This document shows, piece by piece, positions 8,265 to 16,380 of a DNA stretch of 64,000 bases. How positions within the stretch are numbered: the stretch's first letter is position 1; every line of letters begins with the position of its first letter. The notes under the pieces are model-generated. The model ran no database searches, had not been told where the DNA came from, and saw nothing but the letters and a program-made list of their open reading frames with translations. Made by a program: the position numbers and the translations under genes. This stretch comes from Sphingopyxis sp. (lineage in GTDB: Bacteria; Pseudomonadota; Alphaproteobacteria; Sphingomonadales; Sphingomonadaceae): assembly GCA_030148985.1 (NCBI GenBank), contig JASBSJ010000039.1, positions 26,040-90,039 of the forward strand, given 5' to 3'.

Positions 8265-9470
8265 ATGAAGAAAACGACGGGTCTGGACCGCAGCAAGACG
8301 AAAAACTGGCATCCCGCGACGCAGGCGGTGCGCGGCGGGACGTGGCGCAGCGAGCATGGCGAGACGTCGGAGGCGCTCTTCCTGACATCGGGCTATACCT
8401 ATGACAGCGCCGAGGAAGTCGCCGCGCGCTTCGCCGGCGAGGCGCAGGGCATGACCTATTCACGGCTCCAGAACCCGACCGTGGCGATGCTGGAGGAGCG
8501 CATCGCGCTGATGGAGGGCGCCGAGGCGTGCCGGACGCAGGCGACGGGGATGGCCGCGATGACCACCGCGCTGCTCTGCCAATTGTCGGCGGGCGACCAT
8601 ATTGTCGCGGCGAAGGCGGCATTCGGGTCGTGCCGCTGGCTGATCGACCATCTCTGCCCGCGCTTCGGCATCGAGACCACCGTCATCGACGGCCGCGACA
8701 ATGATGCGTGGGAACGGGCGATCCGGGCGAACACCAAGGTGTTTTTCTTCGAGACCCCGGCCAATCCGACGATGGATATTGTCGATATGCGGCATGTGTG
8801 CGCGCTGGCCAGGGCACATGGCATTACGACCGTGGTCGACAATGCCTTCGCCACCGCGGCGCTCCAGCGGCCGATGGATTTCGGCGCCGACGTCGTCGCC
8901 TATTCGGCGACCAAGCTGATGGAGGGGCAAGGGCGCGTGCTCGCGGGGGCGGTGTGCGGGACCGAAAAGTTCATCAACGAGGTGCTGCTGCCCTTTCAGC
9001 GCAACACCGGGCCGAACCTGTCGCCCTTCAACGCATGGGTGGTGATGAAGGGTCTGGAGACGCTCGACCTGCGCGCGCGGCGGCAGTCGGAGAATGCGCT
9101 GACCGTCGGAAAATTCGTCGAAGGCCGTGTGCCGCGCATCCTTCATCCGGGCCTGGCGAGTCACCCGCAGCATAATCTGGCGAAAAGCCAGATGGACGAT
9201 TGCGGGCCGATCTTTTCCTTCATCCTCGAAGGGCGCGAACAGGCGATGGGGCTGCTCAACGCGCTCGAACTCGTCGATATTTCCAACAATATCGGCGATT
9301 CGCGCAGCCTTTGCTGCCACCCGGCATCGACCACCCATTACAGCGTCAGCGCCGAAGCGCGCGCCGACATGGGCGTGGTCGAGGGAATGCTGCGCATCAA
9401 TATCGGTCTGGAAGACCCGCGCGACATCATCGCCGATCTGGACCAGGCATTGACCAGGGTCGGGCTTTAG
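8265..9470 (+). CDS. metZ: O-succinylhomoserine sulfhydrylase
   Basis: A 401-residue PLP enzyme of the Cys/Met-metabolism family that makes homocysteine directly from O-succinylhomoserine and sulfide. Visible features are the phosphate-binding MTYSRLQNPTVAMLEERIALMEG, the cofactor Asp in TTVVDNAFATAALQRP, and the PLP lysine in YSATKLMEGQGRVLAGAV. The replacement of the usual KY(I/L)NGHSD by KLMEGQGRVLAG is typical of MetZ rather than MetB. SRSLCCHPASTTHYSV near the C-terminus is also characteristic. It follows leuB by 5 bp and precedes apaG. I see no SAM riboswitch because there is no leader. Confidence 0.93.
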   Translation: MKKTTGLDRSKTKNWHPATQAVRGGTWRSEHGETSEALFLTSGYTYDSAEEVAARFAGEAQGMTYSRLQNPTVAMLEERIALMEGAEACRTQATGMAAMTTALLCQLSAGDHIVAAKAAFGSCRWLIDHLCPRFGIETTVIDGRDNDAWERAIRANTKVFFFETPANPTMDIVDMRHVCALARAHGITTVVDNAFATAALQRPMDFGADVVAYSATKLMEGQGRVLAGAVCGTEKFINEVLLPFQRNTGPNLSPFNAWVVMKGLETLDLRARRQSENALTVGKFVEGRVPRILHPGLASHPQHNLAKSQMDDCGPIFSFILEGREQAMGLLNALELVDISNNIGDSRSLCCHPASTTHYSVSAEARADMGVVEGMLRINIGLEDPRDIIADLDQALTRVGL

Positions 9471-9488
9471 GAGACATCTGGCGCCGCA

Positions 9489-9890
9489 ATGATCGACTCC
9501 TTCTTCCCCTTTTCGGCGACAACCGGATCCGTGACCGTGCGCGTGGCGGTAAGCTATCTGCCCGAACAGTCGCACCCGGCGCTCGGCCGCTGGTTCTGGG
9601 CTTATCATGTCCGCGTCGAAAACCACGGGGACACCGCGGTACAGCTGCTCTCGCGCCACTGGCAGATCAGCGACGCGCGCGGGCAGGTGAGCGAGGTCGA
9701 GGGCGAGGGCGTCGTCGGCGAACAGCCGCTGATCGGCGCAGGCGGCGCCTATGACTATGTCTCGGGTTGCCCGCTGCCGACGCCCGAAGGGTCGATGGTC
9801 GGCAGCTATACGATGGAAATGAGCGACGGGTCGCAGATGCTCGTCGCGATCCCGCACTTCCCGCTCGTGGCGCCTGCGACCGCGTCATGA
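9489..9890 (+). CDS. apaG: ApaG/DUF525 protein
   Basis: A 133-residue ApaG domain, an Ig-like/fibronectin-III-like fold. The signature YHVRVENHGDTAVQLLSRHW, followed by the GEGVVGEQPLIGAGGAYDYVSGCPLPTPEGSM stretch, is diagnostic. ApaG has been linked to divalent-cation and diadenosine-tetraphosphate phenotypes in enterics, but its molecular role remains unclear. It lies 18 bp after metZ and its stop overlaps the ATG of the LysR gene (ATGA), so the run leuB-metZ-apaG-LysR looks like one transcript. Confidence 0.93.
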   Translation: MIDSFFPFSATTGSVTVRVAVSYLPEQSHPALGRWFWAYHVRVENHGDTAVQLLSRHWQISDARGQVSEVEGEGVVGEQPLIGAGGAYDYVSGCPLPTPEGSMVGSYTMEMSDGSQMLVAIPHFPLVAPATAS

Positions 9891-10678
9891 AACGCACGCA
9901 CCTGCCCCTCAACGCGCTCCGCGTCTTCGACGCCGCTGCCCGGCATTTGAGCTTCACGCGCGCCGCCGACGAGCTGGCGGTGACGCCCGCGGCGGTGGGG
10001 CAACAGATCCGCGCGCTGGAGGATATGCTCGGCGTCGTGCTGTTCCGCCGCACTCCCAAGGGGCTGGAACTGACGGGCGAAGCGCAGGCGGGGCTCGACG
10101 CGCTGCGGCAGGGATTCTTACAGTTCGAGGAATCGGTGCGCGCGATGCAGGCGGGACAGTCGTCGCAATCGCTGACGATCGCCGCGCCGCGCGACCTGAC
10201 CGCCAAATGGCTGGCGCCGCGGCTTGCGCGCTACAGCCAGCAGGCGCCCGATGTGCGCTTCACCTTGGTGTCGGCCGATACGGGGATCGATTTCACCGAA
10301 GCCAACCTCGACCTTGCGATCTTCTGGACCGACGGAGCGGGCGAGCATGAGGGCGTGGCGCTGTCCGAGCCGCTCATGGTGACCGTCGCGGGGCCGGGGG
10401 CGGGCAGCGACACACGCATCGCCTGGCCCGGCTGTCCGGTTGCCGACGGCGAGCCCGCGCTGCGACTGGGCGACGCGGGCCTGGCGATCGACGCTGCCGC
10501 TAACGGGCTGGGTCACGCCAATGTCCCCGCTATGCTTGCCGAGAGCGACATCGCCGCGGGCCGCGTGCGGCAAGTGGGTGAAGTGGTGCCGGTCAAGCGC
10601 GGCTATTGGCTGGTGGCGCCGACGCCGCAATGGCGGCAGGCGAAGGTCAAGGCGCTGGTTGCGGCGTTGACGGCTTAG
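9887..10678 (+). CDS. LysR-family regulator, GcvA-like
   Basis: 263 residues. The N-terminal winged helix-turn-helix (LNALRVFDAAARHLSFTRAADELAVTPAAVGQQIRALED) is the GcvA/AmpR-type LysR DNA-binding domain, followed by a periplasmic-binding-like effector domain somewhat shorter than usual (about 170 residues). The ATG at 9887 overlaps the apaG stop. The target is unknown. Such regulators often control a divergent neighbour, but here the nearest other gene is the convergent serine hydrolase at 10770, which has homology to AmpR/beta-lactamase pairings only in a loose sense because the promoters do not face each other. Confidence 0.88.
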   Translation: MKRTHLPLNALRVFDAAARHLSFTRAADELAVTPAAVGQQIRALEDMLGVVLFRRTPKGLELTGEAQAGLDALRQGFLQFEESVRAMQAGQSSQSLTIAAPRDLTAKWLAPRLARYSQQAPDVRFTLVSADTGIDFTEANLDLAIFWTDGAGEHEGVALSEPLMVTVAGPGAGSDTRIAWPGCPVADGEPALRLGDAGLAIDAAANGLGHANVPAMLAESDIAAGRVRQVGEVVPVKRGYWLVAPTPQWRQAKVKALVAALTA

Positions 10679-10683
10679 CCTTG

Positions 10684-10763
10684 GCGTCGCCCCCGCGGAG
10701 GCGGGGGCCGCTGGCAACCTTGCGCTACATCGATAGCGGCCCCCGCCTCCGCGGGGGCGACGC
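10684..10763. repeat. GC-rich perfect palindrome between convergent genes (probable bidirectional terminator)
   Basis: 29-bp arms at 10684-10712 and 10735-10763 are exact inverted repeats around a 22-base loop. Each arm is itself palindromic (GCCCCCGCGGAGGCGGGGGC), so one large cruciform or two small hairpins can form. It fills the gap between the stops of the LysR gene and the serine hydrolase gene, which converge. A sister copy occupies the equivalent convergent position at 35928-36004. Confidence 0.88.
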
Positions 10764-10769
10764 ACTGGA

Positions 10770-12089
10770 TTAGTTCGCCGCCAGCGCGAGCAATCGCGTC
10801 ACCAGCCCGACCAGCGTCTCGGTGGCGACCGGCGCGTCGGGGTTGTTCCAGCTCGCGGTGACGACGAACCATTTGCCGTCCGATTTGCGTTGTCCCAGCA
10901 GGCTCATCGAAATCACCCCGAGTTCGGATCCGCCCTTGTAGCCGAGCCACGACCAGTCCTTGACCGCACCGGGGTTCATGCCGGGATTGATGGCCATCGC
11001 CGCCATCGCCGCCATCGCCTCCGGCGACCGCCGCTTGCGCAGGTCGATCATCACTCTTGCGACGTCGTTGGGGCTGGCGAACCATTCGAGGCTGTCGATA
11101 AAGCGCGGCGCGCCGGCAAAGCTGACGCCGTCGACATTGGCAAGGGTGAGCCGGTCGCGATTGGCGTCGAGCAGCTGGCGCTGCGCGGCATCGTTGCCCG
11201 CGACGAAGGCCGCGCGTTCGGCCGCAAAATTATTGCCCTTGAGTGCGAACGCCTCGACCGTGGTGAGGAAGGGGATGTTGCGCGACGGCGCGCTGTGGCC
11301 CGCCGCGCGCATCCGCGCTTCGATCCGGTCGCGGCCGAGCAGGTGAATCAGCGTATCGGTCGCGCTGTTGTCGCTGACCGAGATCATCCAGTTGGCGAGA
11401 CTTTGCAGCGTCACCGGCGTGTCTTTCGGCCAGTTTGCGGTGCCCGCCGACGAAAAGCTGAGGTGCGACAACGGCACGACGTCCGACCATTGGCGTTTGC
11501 CCGCCGCGACCTGTGCCGCCAGTTCGTCGAGGATGTAGAGCTTGAAGGTCGAACCGACGGCGAATTGCCGATCGGCATTTGCCGAGGCGAGCGGCCGGGC
11601 GCTGTCCCCGTCGAGTTCGGCGACGAGGAAGCCCGCCATTCCGGGGAGCGCGGCGATTTCCGCGGCGACCATGTCGAGGCTGTCGTTCGCCATTTCAAGG
11701 CCCGTCAGCCGCAGGCCGATCACCCGCGCATCGGCGCCCGCGCCAACGTCGAGCAGCACCGCGGCGACGCCCTTTTCGAACCGCAGCGACAGCGACCCCG
11801 ATCGACCGTCGTTCGACGCAGCCTTTTCGACCGCGATCGGCTGGCCATATTGGGCGATCAGGCCGGCGGTCATCGCTTTGAACTGTGCCTCGGGGATCGC
11901 CGCCTGGAAGGTCGGGTCGAAGTAATCAGCAAAGGCGATCTCGCCATTGAGCAGCGCAACAAGCTGTGCCGCGCGCTGTTCGAACGCGGTCGTGGTGGCG
12001 GCCTGCATTTCGGGTGACTGTGCAGCGACGGGCGCGGCAGGTGCCGACAGGGACAGCAGCAGCGCGGCGAGAACGGGCTTGCCGATCAT
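10770..12089 (-). CDS. Exported serine beta-lactamase-like hydrolase with N-terminal accessory domain
   Basis: 439 residues from ATG 12089 (GAGGGGAAATC upstream). A signal peptide covers residues 1-24 (cleavage after VAAQ). Residues 25-130 form a small accessory domain of the kind often placed before such enzymes. A class A beta-lactamase/PBP-like domain follows, with S180-T-F-K183, S239-D-N241 and a C-terminal K-G-G triad. I cannot find the omega-loop Glu-x-x-x-Asn that activates water in true class A beta-lactamases, so it may be a peptidase or esterase. A GCCATCGCC trinucleotide-like run at about 10990-11020 encodes AMAAMAAMAI. It lies 34 bp downstream of parE on the same strand. Confidence 0.78.
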   Translation of the reverse strand: MIGKPVLAALLLSLSAPAAPVAAQSPEMQAATTTAFEQRAAQLVALLNGEIAFADYFDPTFQAAIPEAQFKAMTAGLIAQYGQPIAVEKAASNDGRSGSLSLRFEKGVAAVLLDVGAGADARVIGLRLTGLEMANDSLDMVAAEIAALPGMAGFLVAELDGDSARPLASANADRQFAVGSTFKLYILDELAAQVAAGKRQWSDVVPLSHLSFSSAGTANWPKDTPVTLQSLANWMISVSDNSATDTLIHLLGRDRIEARMRAAGHSAPSRNIPFLTTVEAFALKGNNFAAERAAFVAGNDAAQRQLLDANRDRLTLANVDGVSFAGAPRFIDSLEWFASPNDVARVMIDLRKRRSPEAMAAMAAMAINPGMNPGAVKDWSWLGYKGGSELGVISMSLLGQRKSDGKWFVVTASWNNPDAPVATETLVGLVTRLLALAAN

Positions 12090-12123
12090 GATTTCCCCTC
12101 TGGATCGATGAACCGGCACGATA

Positions 12124-14103
12124 TTAAGCGTCGATCGCGGCCTCGTCGAGGCTGGCCGCATTGGCCTGGATGAACTGGAACCGATGTTCGGGATGCTTGC
12201 CCATCAGCCGCTCGACCAGATCCTTGACCTGATGGCGCTCCTCATATTCCTGCGGCAGCGTGACGCGCAGTATCGAGCGCGTTGCCGGGTCCATCGTCGT
12301 TTCCTTGAGCTGGTTCGGGTTCATCTCGCCCAGCCCCTTGAAACGTCCGACGTCGACCTTCTTGCCCTTGAACAGCGTCGCCTCCAGCTCGGCGCGATGC
12401 GCGTCGTCGCGCGCATAGGCCGATGTCGCCCCCGCGGTCAGACGATAGAGCGGCGGTTGCGCCAGATAGACATGCCCGTTCCGCACAATGTCGGGCATTT
12501 CCTGAAAGAAGAAGGTCATCAGCAAGGTCGCGATATGTGCACCGTCGACATCGGCGTCCGTCATAATCACGATCTTTTCGTATCTTAGCCGGTCGGAATC
12601 GCAATCCTTGCGCATCCCGCAACCCAGCGCGAGCGCGAGGTCGGCGATTTCCTGATTGGCGCGGATTTTATCGTTGCTCGCGCTTGCAACGTTCAAAATC
12701 TTGCCGCGGATCGGCAGGATCGCCTGCGTCTTGCGGTCGCGCGCCTGTTTGGCGCTGCCGCCCGCACTGTCGCCTTCGACGATAAACAATTCCGTGCCTT
12801 CGGGGCCGTCGTTCGCACAGTCTGTGAGCTTGCCGGGCAGGCGAAGCTTGCGGCCGCTCGTTGCGGTCTTGCGCTTGACCTCACGCTCCGCCTTGCGCTT
12901 CAGCCGCTCGTCCATGCGGTCGAGGACGAGGCCAAGCAGCGCGCGGCCGCGATCCATATTGTCCGACAGGAAATGGTCGAAATGGTCGCGCACGGCATTT
13001 TCGGTCAGGCGCGCCGCCTCGGGGCTCGACAGGCGGTCCTTGGTCTGGCTCTGAAACTGGGGGTCGCGGATGAAGACCGAGAGCATCATCTCGCCGCCGT
13101 TGAACACGTCCTCGGCGGTGATCTGCGCTGCTTTCTTTTGCCCGATCAGCTCGCCGAACGCGCGCAGGCCCTTGGTCAGCGCCGCGCGCAGCCCCGCCTC
13201 GTGCGTGCCGCCCGCGGGCGTGGGGATGGTGTTGCAATACCAGCTGTACGACCCGTCGGACCAGAGTGGCCAGGCGATCGCCCATTCGGCGCGGCCCTGA
13301 TCGCCCGGAAAGTCCTGACGCCCGACAAAAGGTTCGGCGGTGGCGCATTCGCGCGTGCCGATCTGTTCCTTGAGATGATCGGCCAAGCCGCCGGGAAACT
13401 GGAACACCGCCTCGGCGGGGGTGTCGTCGCCGATCAGCTCGGGCGCGCATTTCCAGCGGATTTCGACGCCGGCGAACAGATAGGCCTTCGAGCGGGCCAT
13501 GCGATAGAGGCGCTGCGGCTTGAAGCGGCCATGCTCGCCGAAGATTTCGGGGTCGGGGATGAAGGAAACGCTGGTGCCGCGGCGGTTCGGCGTCGGGCCG
13601 AGCTCTTCGAGCGGGCCGAGCGGGGTACCGCGGGAAAAGCGCTGGCGGTAAAGCTGTTTGGCGCGCGCGACCTCGATCTCGGTTTCCATCGACAGCGCGT
13701 TGACGACGCTGACGCCGACGCCGTGGAGGCCGCCCGACGTCGCATAGGCCTTGCCCTCGAACTTGCCGCCCGAATGGAGCATCGTCATGATGACTTCCAG
13801 CGCCGATTTGCCCGGAAATTTCGGGTGCGGATCGACCGGCATCCCGCGCCCGTTGTCGACGATGGTTAGCCGGTTGCCGACGTCGAGCGTCACTTCGATA
13901 CGCGTCGCGTGGCCCGCGACGGCTTCGTCCATGCTGTTGTCGATCACTTCGGCGGCGAGATGGTGCAGCGCGCGCTCGTCGGTACCGCCGATATACATGC
14001 CGGGACGGCGGCGCACGGGTTCGAGCCCCTCCAGCACCTCGATCTGCGAAGCATTATAGCTGTCGGAAGCGGGGGTCGCGGTGTCGAACAAATCGTGACT
14101 CAT
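12124..14103 (-). CDS. parE: DNA topoisomerase IV subunit B
   Basis: The 659-residue ATPase subunit of topoisomerase IV, which with ParC decatenates daughter chromosomes. The GHKL ATPase motifs are EVIDNSMDEA, DNGRGMPV and GGLHGVGVSVVNALS. The transducer domain follows, then the TOPRIM domain with EGDSAGGSAKQARDR and TDADVDGAH, ending in the GRFKGLGEMNPNQLKETTMDP block. The short first loop and the VDVGRFKGLGEM wording fit ParE better than GyrB. ATG 14103 (MSHDLFD) is preferred over the longer open frame. parC is not in the window. Confidence 0.94.
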   Translation of the reverse strand: MSHDLFDTATPASDSYNASQIEVLEGLEPVRRRPGMYIGGTDERALHHLAAEVIDNSMDEAVAGHATRIEVTLDVGNRLTIVDNGRGMPVDPHPKFPGKSALEVIMTMLHSGGKFEGKAYATSGGLHGVGVSVVNALSMETEIEVARAKQLYRQRFSRGTPLGPLEELGPTPNRRGTSVSFIPDPEIFGEHGRFKPQRLYRMARSKAYLFAGVEIRWKCAPELIGDDTPAEAVFQFPGGLADHLKEQIGTRECATAEPFVGRQDFPGDQGRAEWAIAWPLWSDGSYSWYCNTIPTPAGGTHEAGLRAALTKGLRAFGELIGQKKAAQITAEDVFNGGEMMLSVFIRDPQFQSQTKDRLSSPEAARLTENAVRDHFDHFLSDNMDRGRALLGLVLDRMDERLKRKAEREVKRKTATSGRKLRLPGKLTDCANDGPEGTELFIVEGDSAGGSAKQARDRKTQAILPIRGKILNVASASNDKIRANQEIADLALALGCGMRKDCDSDRLRYEKIVIMTDADVDGAHIATLLMTFFFQEMPDIVRNGHVYLAQPPLYRLTAGATSAYARDDAHRAELEATLFKGKKVDVGRFKGLGEMNPNQLKETTMDPATRSILRVTLPQEYEERHQVKDLVERLMGKHPEHRFQFIQANAASLDEAAIDA

Positions 14104-14271
14104 GGTCTGGCTATACGGGGCGGGGAAGGCGGCTGGCAAGCGCGGTTTTGGCCAGCATCATCTAGCCCGCAGCGGCATCGCTTCACCGCATTTCGGGGCG
14201 CGAGAGGAACTTTCCACGCTCGCGCAGGGTTGAGACGGCGACTGTAAAGTCATTAAAAAGTGGAGTAAAAC

Positions 14272-15105
14272 ATGAAATTCGCAGCTCTCCTCGCCGTTTC
14301 GGCGGCATCCATTCTGGCTGTCCCTGCCTTTGCGCAGGACAATCGCGACCCGTCGCAGGACTTCGACGGCCCCTATATTTCGATCGGCGGCGGCGCAACT
14401 TTGCAAGGTAGCGACCGCGGCGAAACGCTGGTGTTCGATACCGACCGCGACGGCACCTATGGCGATACCGTCAATACCGTGGGCGGCACCGATGCCTTCT
14501 CGCCGGGCTTCTGTAACGGCGCGGCGACCGGAACCGCCAACATCGGCTGTCGCAACGACAAGGACGGCCCCGAATTTTTCGGACGCCTTGGTTATGACAA
14601 GCGCATGGGCAATTTCGTGCTTGGCGCCGTAGTCGAGGGCGGTCGCAGCGTCGCGCGCGACAGCGTCAGCGGCTTTTCGACAACGCCGGCGAGCTACACG
14701 ATGAGCCGTGAGGCCGATTATCAGGCCAATGCGCGTCTGCGTGCGGGCTACACACCGGGCGGCGGCGCGCTCTTCTATGTCACCGGCGGCGGCGCATATG
14801 CGCGGCTCGACAACAAGTTCACGACCACCAATGGCGCGAACAGCTTTGCCGATAATGGCAAGACGAACGGGTGGGGTTACGCCGTCGGCGGCGGTGCCGA
14901 GCTGATGGTGACGAACAACATCGGCCTCGGACTCGAATATCTCTACACCGACGTCAAGGACAAGGATTATGTCGTCAACGTCGGTCCGGGAACCGCGCCC
15001 GCGACCAATCCCTTCCTGCTCAACGGCGGAGGAACCGACATCCAGCGCAGCAACCCGCATTTCCGCACGCACAGCGTGCGCGGGACGCTGAGCTATCGCT
15101 TCTGA
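14272..15105 (+). CDS. Outer-membrane beta-barrel protein (Omp25/opacity-like)
   Basis: 277 residues. A clean signal peptide ends at VPAFAQ near residue 22. The mature part is rich in alternating glycine/aromatic strands (YISIGGGATL, FFGRLGYDKR, NARLRAGYTPGG, LGLEYLYTDVKD) and ends in an aromatic residue (LSYRF), the outer-membrane insertion signal. The layout matches the 8-strand porin-like small barrels abundant in alphaproteobacteria. It contains a Cys pair (FCNGAATG, IGCRND) in one loop. The RBS is GGAGT 5 bases before ATG 14272. It is followed directly by a strong terminator and is divergent from parE. Confidence 0.85.
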   Translation: MKFAALLAVSAASILAVPAFAQDNRDPSQDFDGPYISIGGGATLQGSDRGETLVFDTDRDGTYGDTVNTVGGTDAFSPGFCNGAATGTANIGCRNDKDGPEFFGRLGYDKRMGNFVLGAVVEGGRSVARDSVSGFSTTPASYTMSREADYQANARLRAGYTPGGGALFYVTGGGAYARLDNKFTTTNGANSFADNGKTNGWGYAVGGGAELMVTNNIGLGLEYLYTDVKDKDYVVNVGPGTAPATNPFLLNGGGTDIQRSNPHFRTHSVRGTLSYRF

Positions 15106-15123
15106 TCCGAAGGATCGGAATAG

Positions 15124-15164
15124 CAACGAAAGCGCCGGGCCGAAAGCCCGGCGCTTTTTCGTTG
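15124..15164. terminator. Bidirectional Rho-independent terminator
   Basis: Stem GCGCCGGGC / GCCCGGCGC (15132-15140 with 15146-15154), flanked by an A-run and a T-run that extend the stem (CAACGAAA / TTTTTCGTTG). It separates the convergent outer-membrane protein gene and the thioesterase gene, and would work in both directions. Confidence 0.9.
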
Positions 15165-15165
15165 C

Positions 15166-15564
15166 TTAACGGGCGCTCGGCGCGGAAAAGATCGCGAAAT
15201 TGCCGTTGGCACTCGCGACAAGGCGGTCGTGCTGGAACAGGCGCGCGTCGATATTCGCGACGCGCTTGCCCTTGTGCAGCACTTCGGCCTCGCACGTCAG
15301 CCGGCCTTCGCGCACCCCGACATGGTAATTGAACTTAATTTCCAGCGTCGCGCACCAGAAACCCTCGTCCAGCGTGCTGAACAGCGCGCCGCCCATCGCC
15401 GTGTCAGCGAGCGAATAGGCGACGCCGCCGTGTGCGACCCCCTGTGGGTTGAAATGCTGGCGCGCGTTGATGTCGATCGCCATCGTGCAGCGCCCGTCGC
15501 CGCGCGTGACCATTTGCAGGCCAAGCGCGCGCGCGAACTCGAAATCCTGGCCGAACGGCCTCAC
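15166..15564 (-). CDS. PaaI-family hotdog thioesterase
   Basis: A 132-residue hotdog protein with the helix motif NPQGVAHGGVAYSLADTAMGGAL (H-G-G-x-x-x-x-x-A-D) and the strand CATLEIKFNYHVGVREGRL. It is probably an acyl/aryl-CoA thioesterase such as PaaI of the phenylacetate pathway, although no paa genes adjoin. It is different in sequence from the thioesterase at 6032. The start is GTG 15564, 9 bp after the gcrA stop, with AAGGGCG upstream, so it is likely co-transcribed with gcrA. Confidence 0.85.
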   Translation of the reverse strand: MRPFGQDFEFARALGLQMVTRGDGRCTMAIDINARQHFNPQGVAHGGVAYSLADTAMGGALFSTLDEGFWCATLEIKFNYHVGVREGRLTCEAEVLHKGKRVANIDARLFQHDRLVASANGNFAIFSAPSAR

Positions 15565-15573
15565 CGGACGCCC

Positions 15574-16263
15574 TTAACGAACTCGCGGGCCCCCAAAGGG
15601 CGGGGGCGGGGGCGGGCGGCGCGTGCCGCGCGGCAGCTGTGCCTGATAGGCGCGGCCGCAATGTTCGACGCAATAGGGGAAGCCCGGGTTCACCGCTTGC
15701 CCGCAGAAATGGAAGTCGGGCTCACCGGGGTGCCCCATCGGCCAACGGCAGATGCGGTCGTTGAGGTCGAGCAGGCTCGTCTTGTCGGCGATTTCGGGGC
15801 TCGGCTTCGCGGGCACCAGTCGGCGCGGCGGCGCGGGCGGGATCGGCGCCTGCTGGTCGCCGGGGCCTTGCCGAATAAAGCCGCCGGGGCCGATCGACAC
15901 GATGCGCGGTGCGTCGGCTTTCGGCGCCGGGTCGGTGCCTTCGCCCTGCGCGGCGTCGGCCGCAGGCTTGGGTTCGGGGCGCGATGCAACCGGCGCGGGA
16001 CGCGGAGCGGCAGGGGCAGCAGGGCGCGGTGCAGCCGCGACGGGCGCGGGTCGCGGTGCAGCGGGAGCTGCGGGCTTGGCGGGCTTCGCGGCCTTTTCGG
16101 TCGCCTTGACGGGCGAGGGGCGCGATTTCAGCCCCAGGCGGTGCGCCTTGCCGATCACCGCATTGCGGCTGACCCCGCCAAGCTCATCGGCGATCTGGCT
16201 GGCGGTCAGGCCTTTTTCCCACATGCTGCGCAGCTGTTCGATGCGCTCGTCAGTCCATGACAT
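15574..16263 (-). CDS. gcrA: Cell-cycle transcriptional regulator GcrA
   Basis: 229 residues. GcrA is the alphaproteobacterial cofactor that binds sigma-70 and stimulates promoters methylated by CcrM at GANTC. The N-terminal helix-turn-helix (MSWTDERIEQLRSMWEKGLT, ASQIADELGGVSRNAVIGK, AHRLGLKSR) is diagnostic. A long Pro/Ala-rich linker covers residues about 50-135. The C-terminal sigma-binding domain contains CRWPMGHPGEPDFHFCG and PYCVEHCGRAYQ. The start is ATG 16263, and the longer open frame upstream has no support. The stop is 9 bp from the thioesterase start. No GANTC site is visible in the 117-bp promoter gap. Confidence 0.95.
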   Translation of the reverse strand: MSWTDERIEQLRSMWEKGLTASQIADELGGVSRNAVIGKAHRLGLKSRPSPVKATEKAAKPAKPAAPAAPRPAPVAAAPRPAAPAAPRPAPVASRPEPKPAADAAQGEGTDPAPKADAPRIVSIGPGGFIRQGPGDQQAPIPPAPPRRLVPAKPSPEIADKTSLLDLNDRICRWPMGHPGEPDFHFCGQAVNPGFPYCVEHCGRAYQAQLPRGTRRPPPPPPFGGPRVR

Positions 16264-16380
16264 CAAATATTCCTCATCATTTCCCGCAGGCCATAGCGTC
16301 CGCCTTGCGATCCTTTTGGGGATCGACGATGCGACGGCCCGGCTTGCGGTAAGATCGGGGAGGCGATAGGCGAGAACGCC

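Noticed and set aside
8200..8265. SAM riboswitch expected upstream of metZ
   Set aside because: The gap between leuB and metZ is only 5 bp, and nothing like a SAM-II or SAM/SAH fold is visible upstream of leuB.
5782..8622. A 946-codon minus-strand frame across the thioesterase, recO and leuB genes
   Set aside because: Composition is Arg/Pro/His-rich and it crosses three well-supported + strand genes plus a palindromic repeat; a shadow frame.
10770..12089. Acquired beta-lactam resistance gene
   Set aside because: No mobile element nearby, base composition like the neighbours, and the key deacylation motif is not visible.
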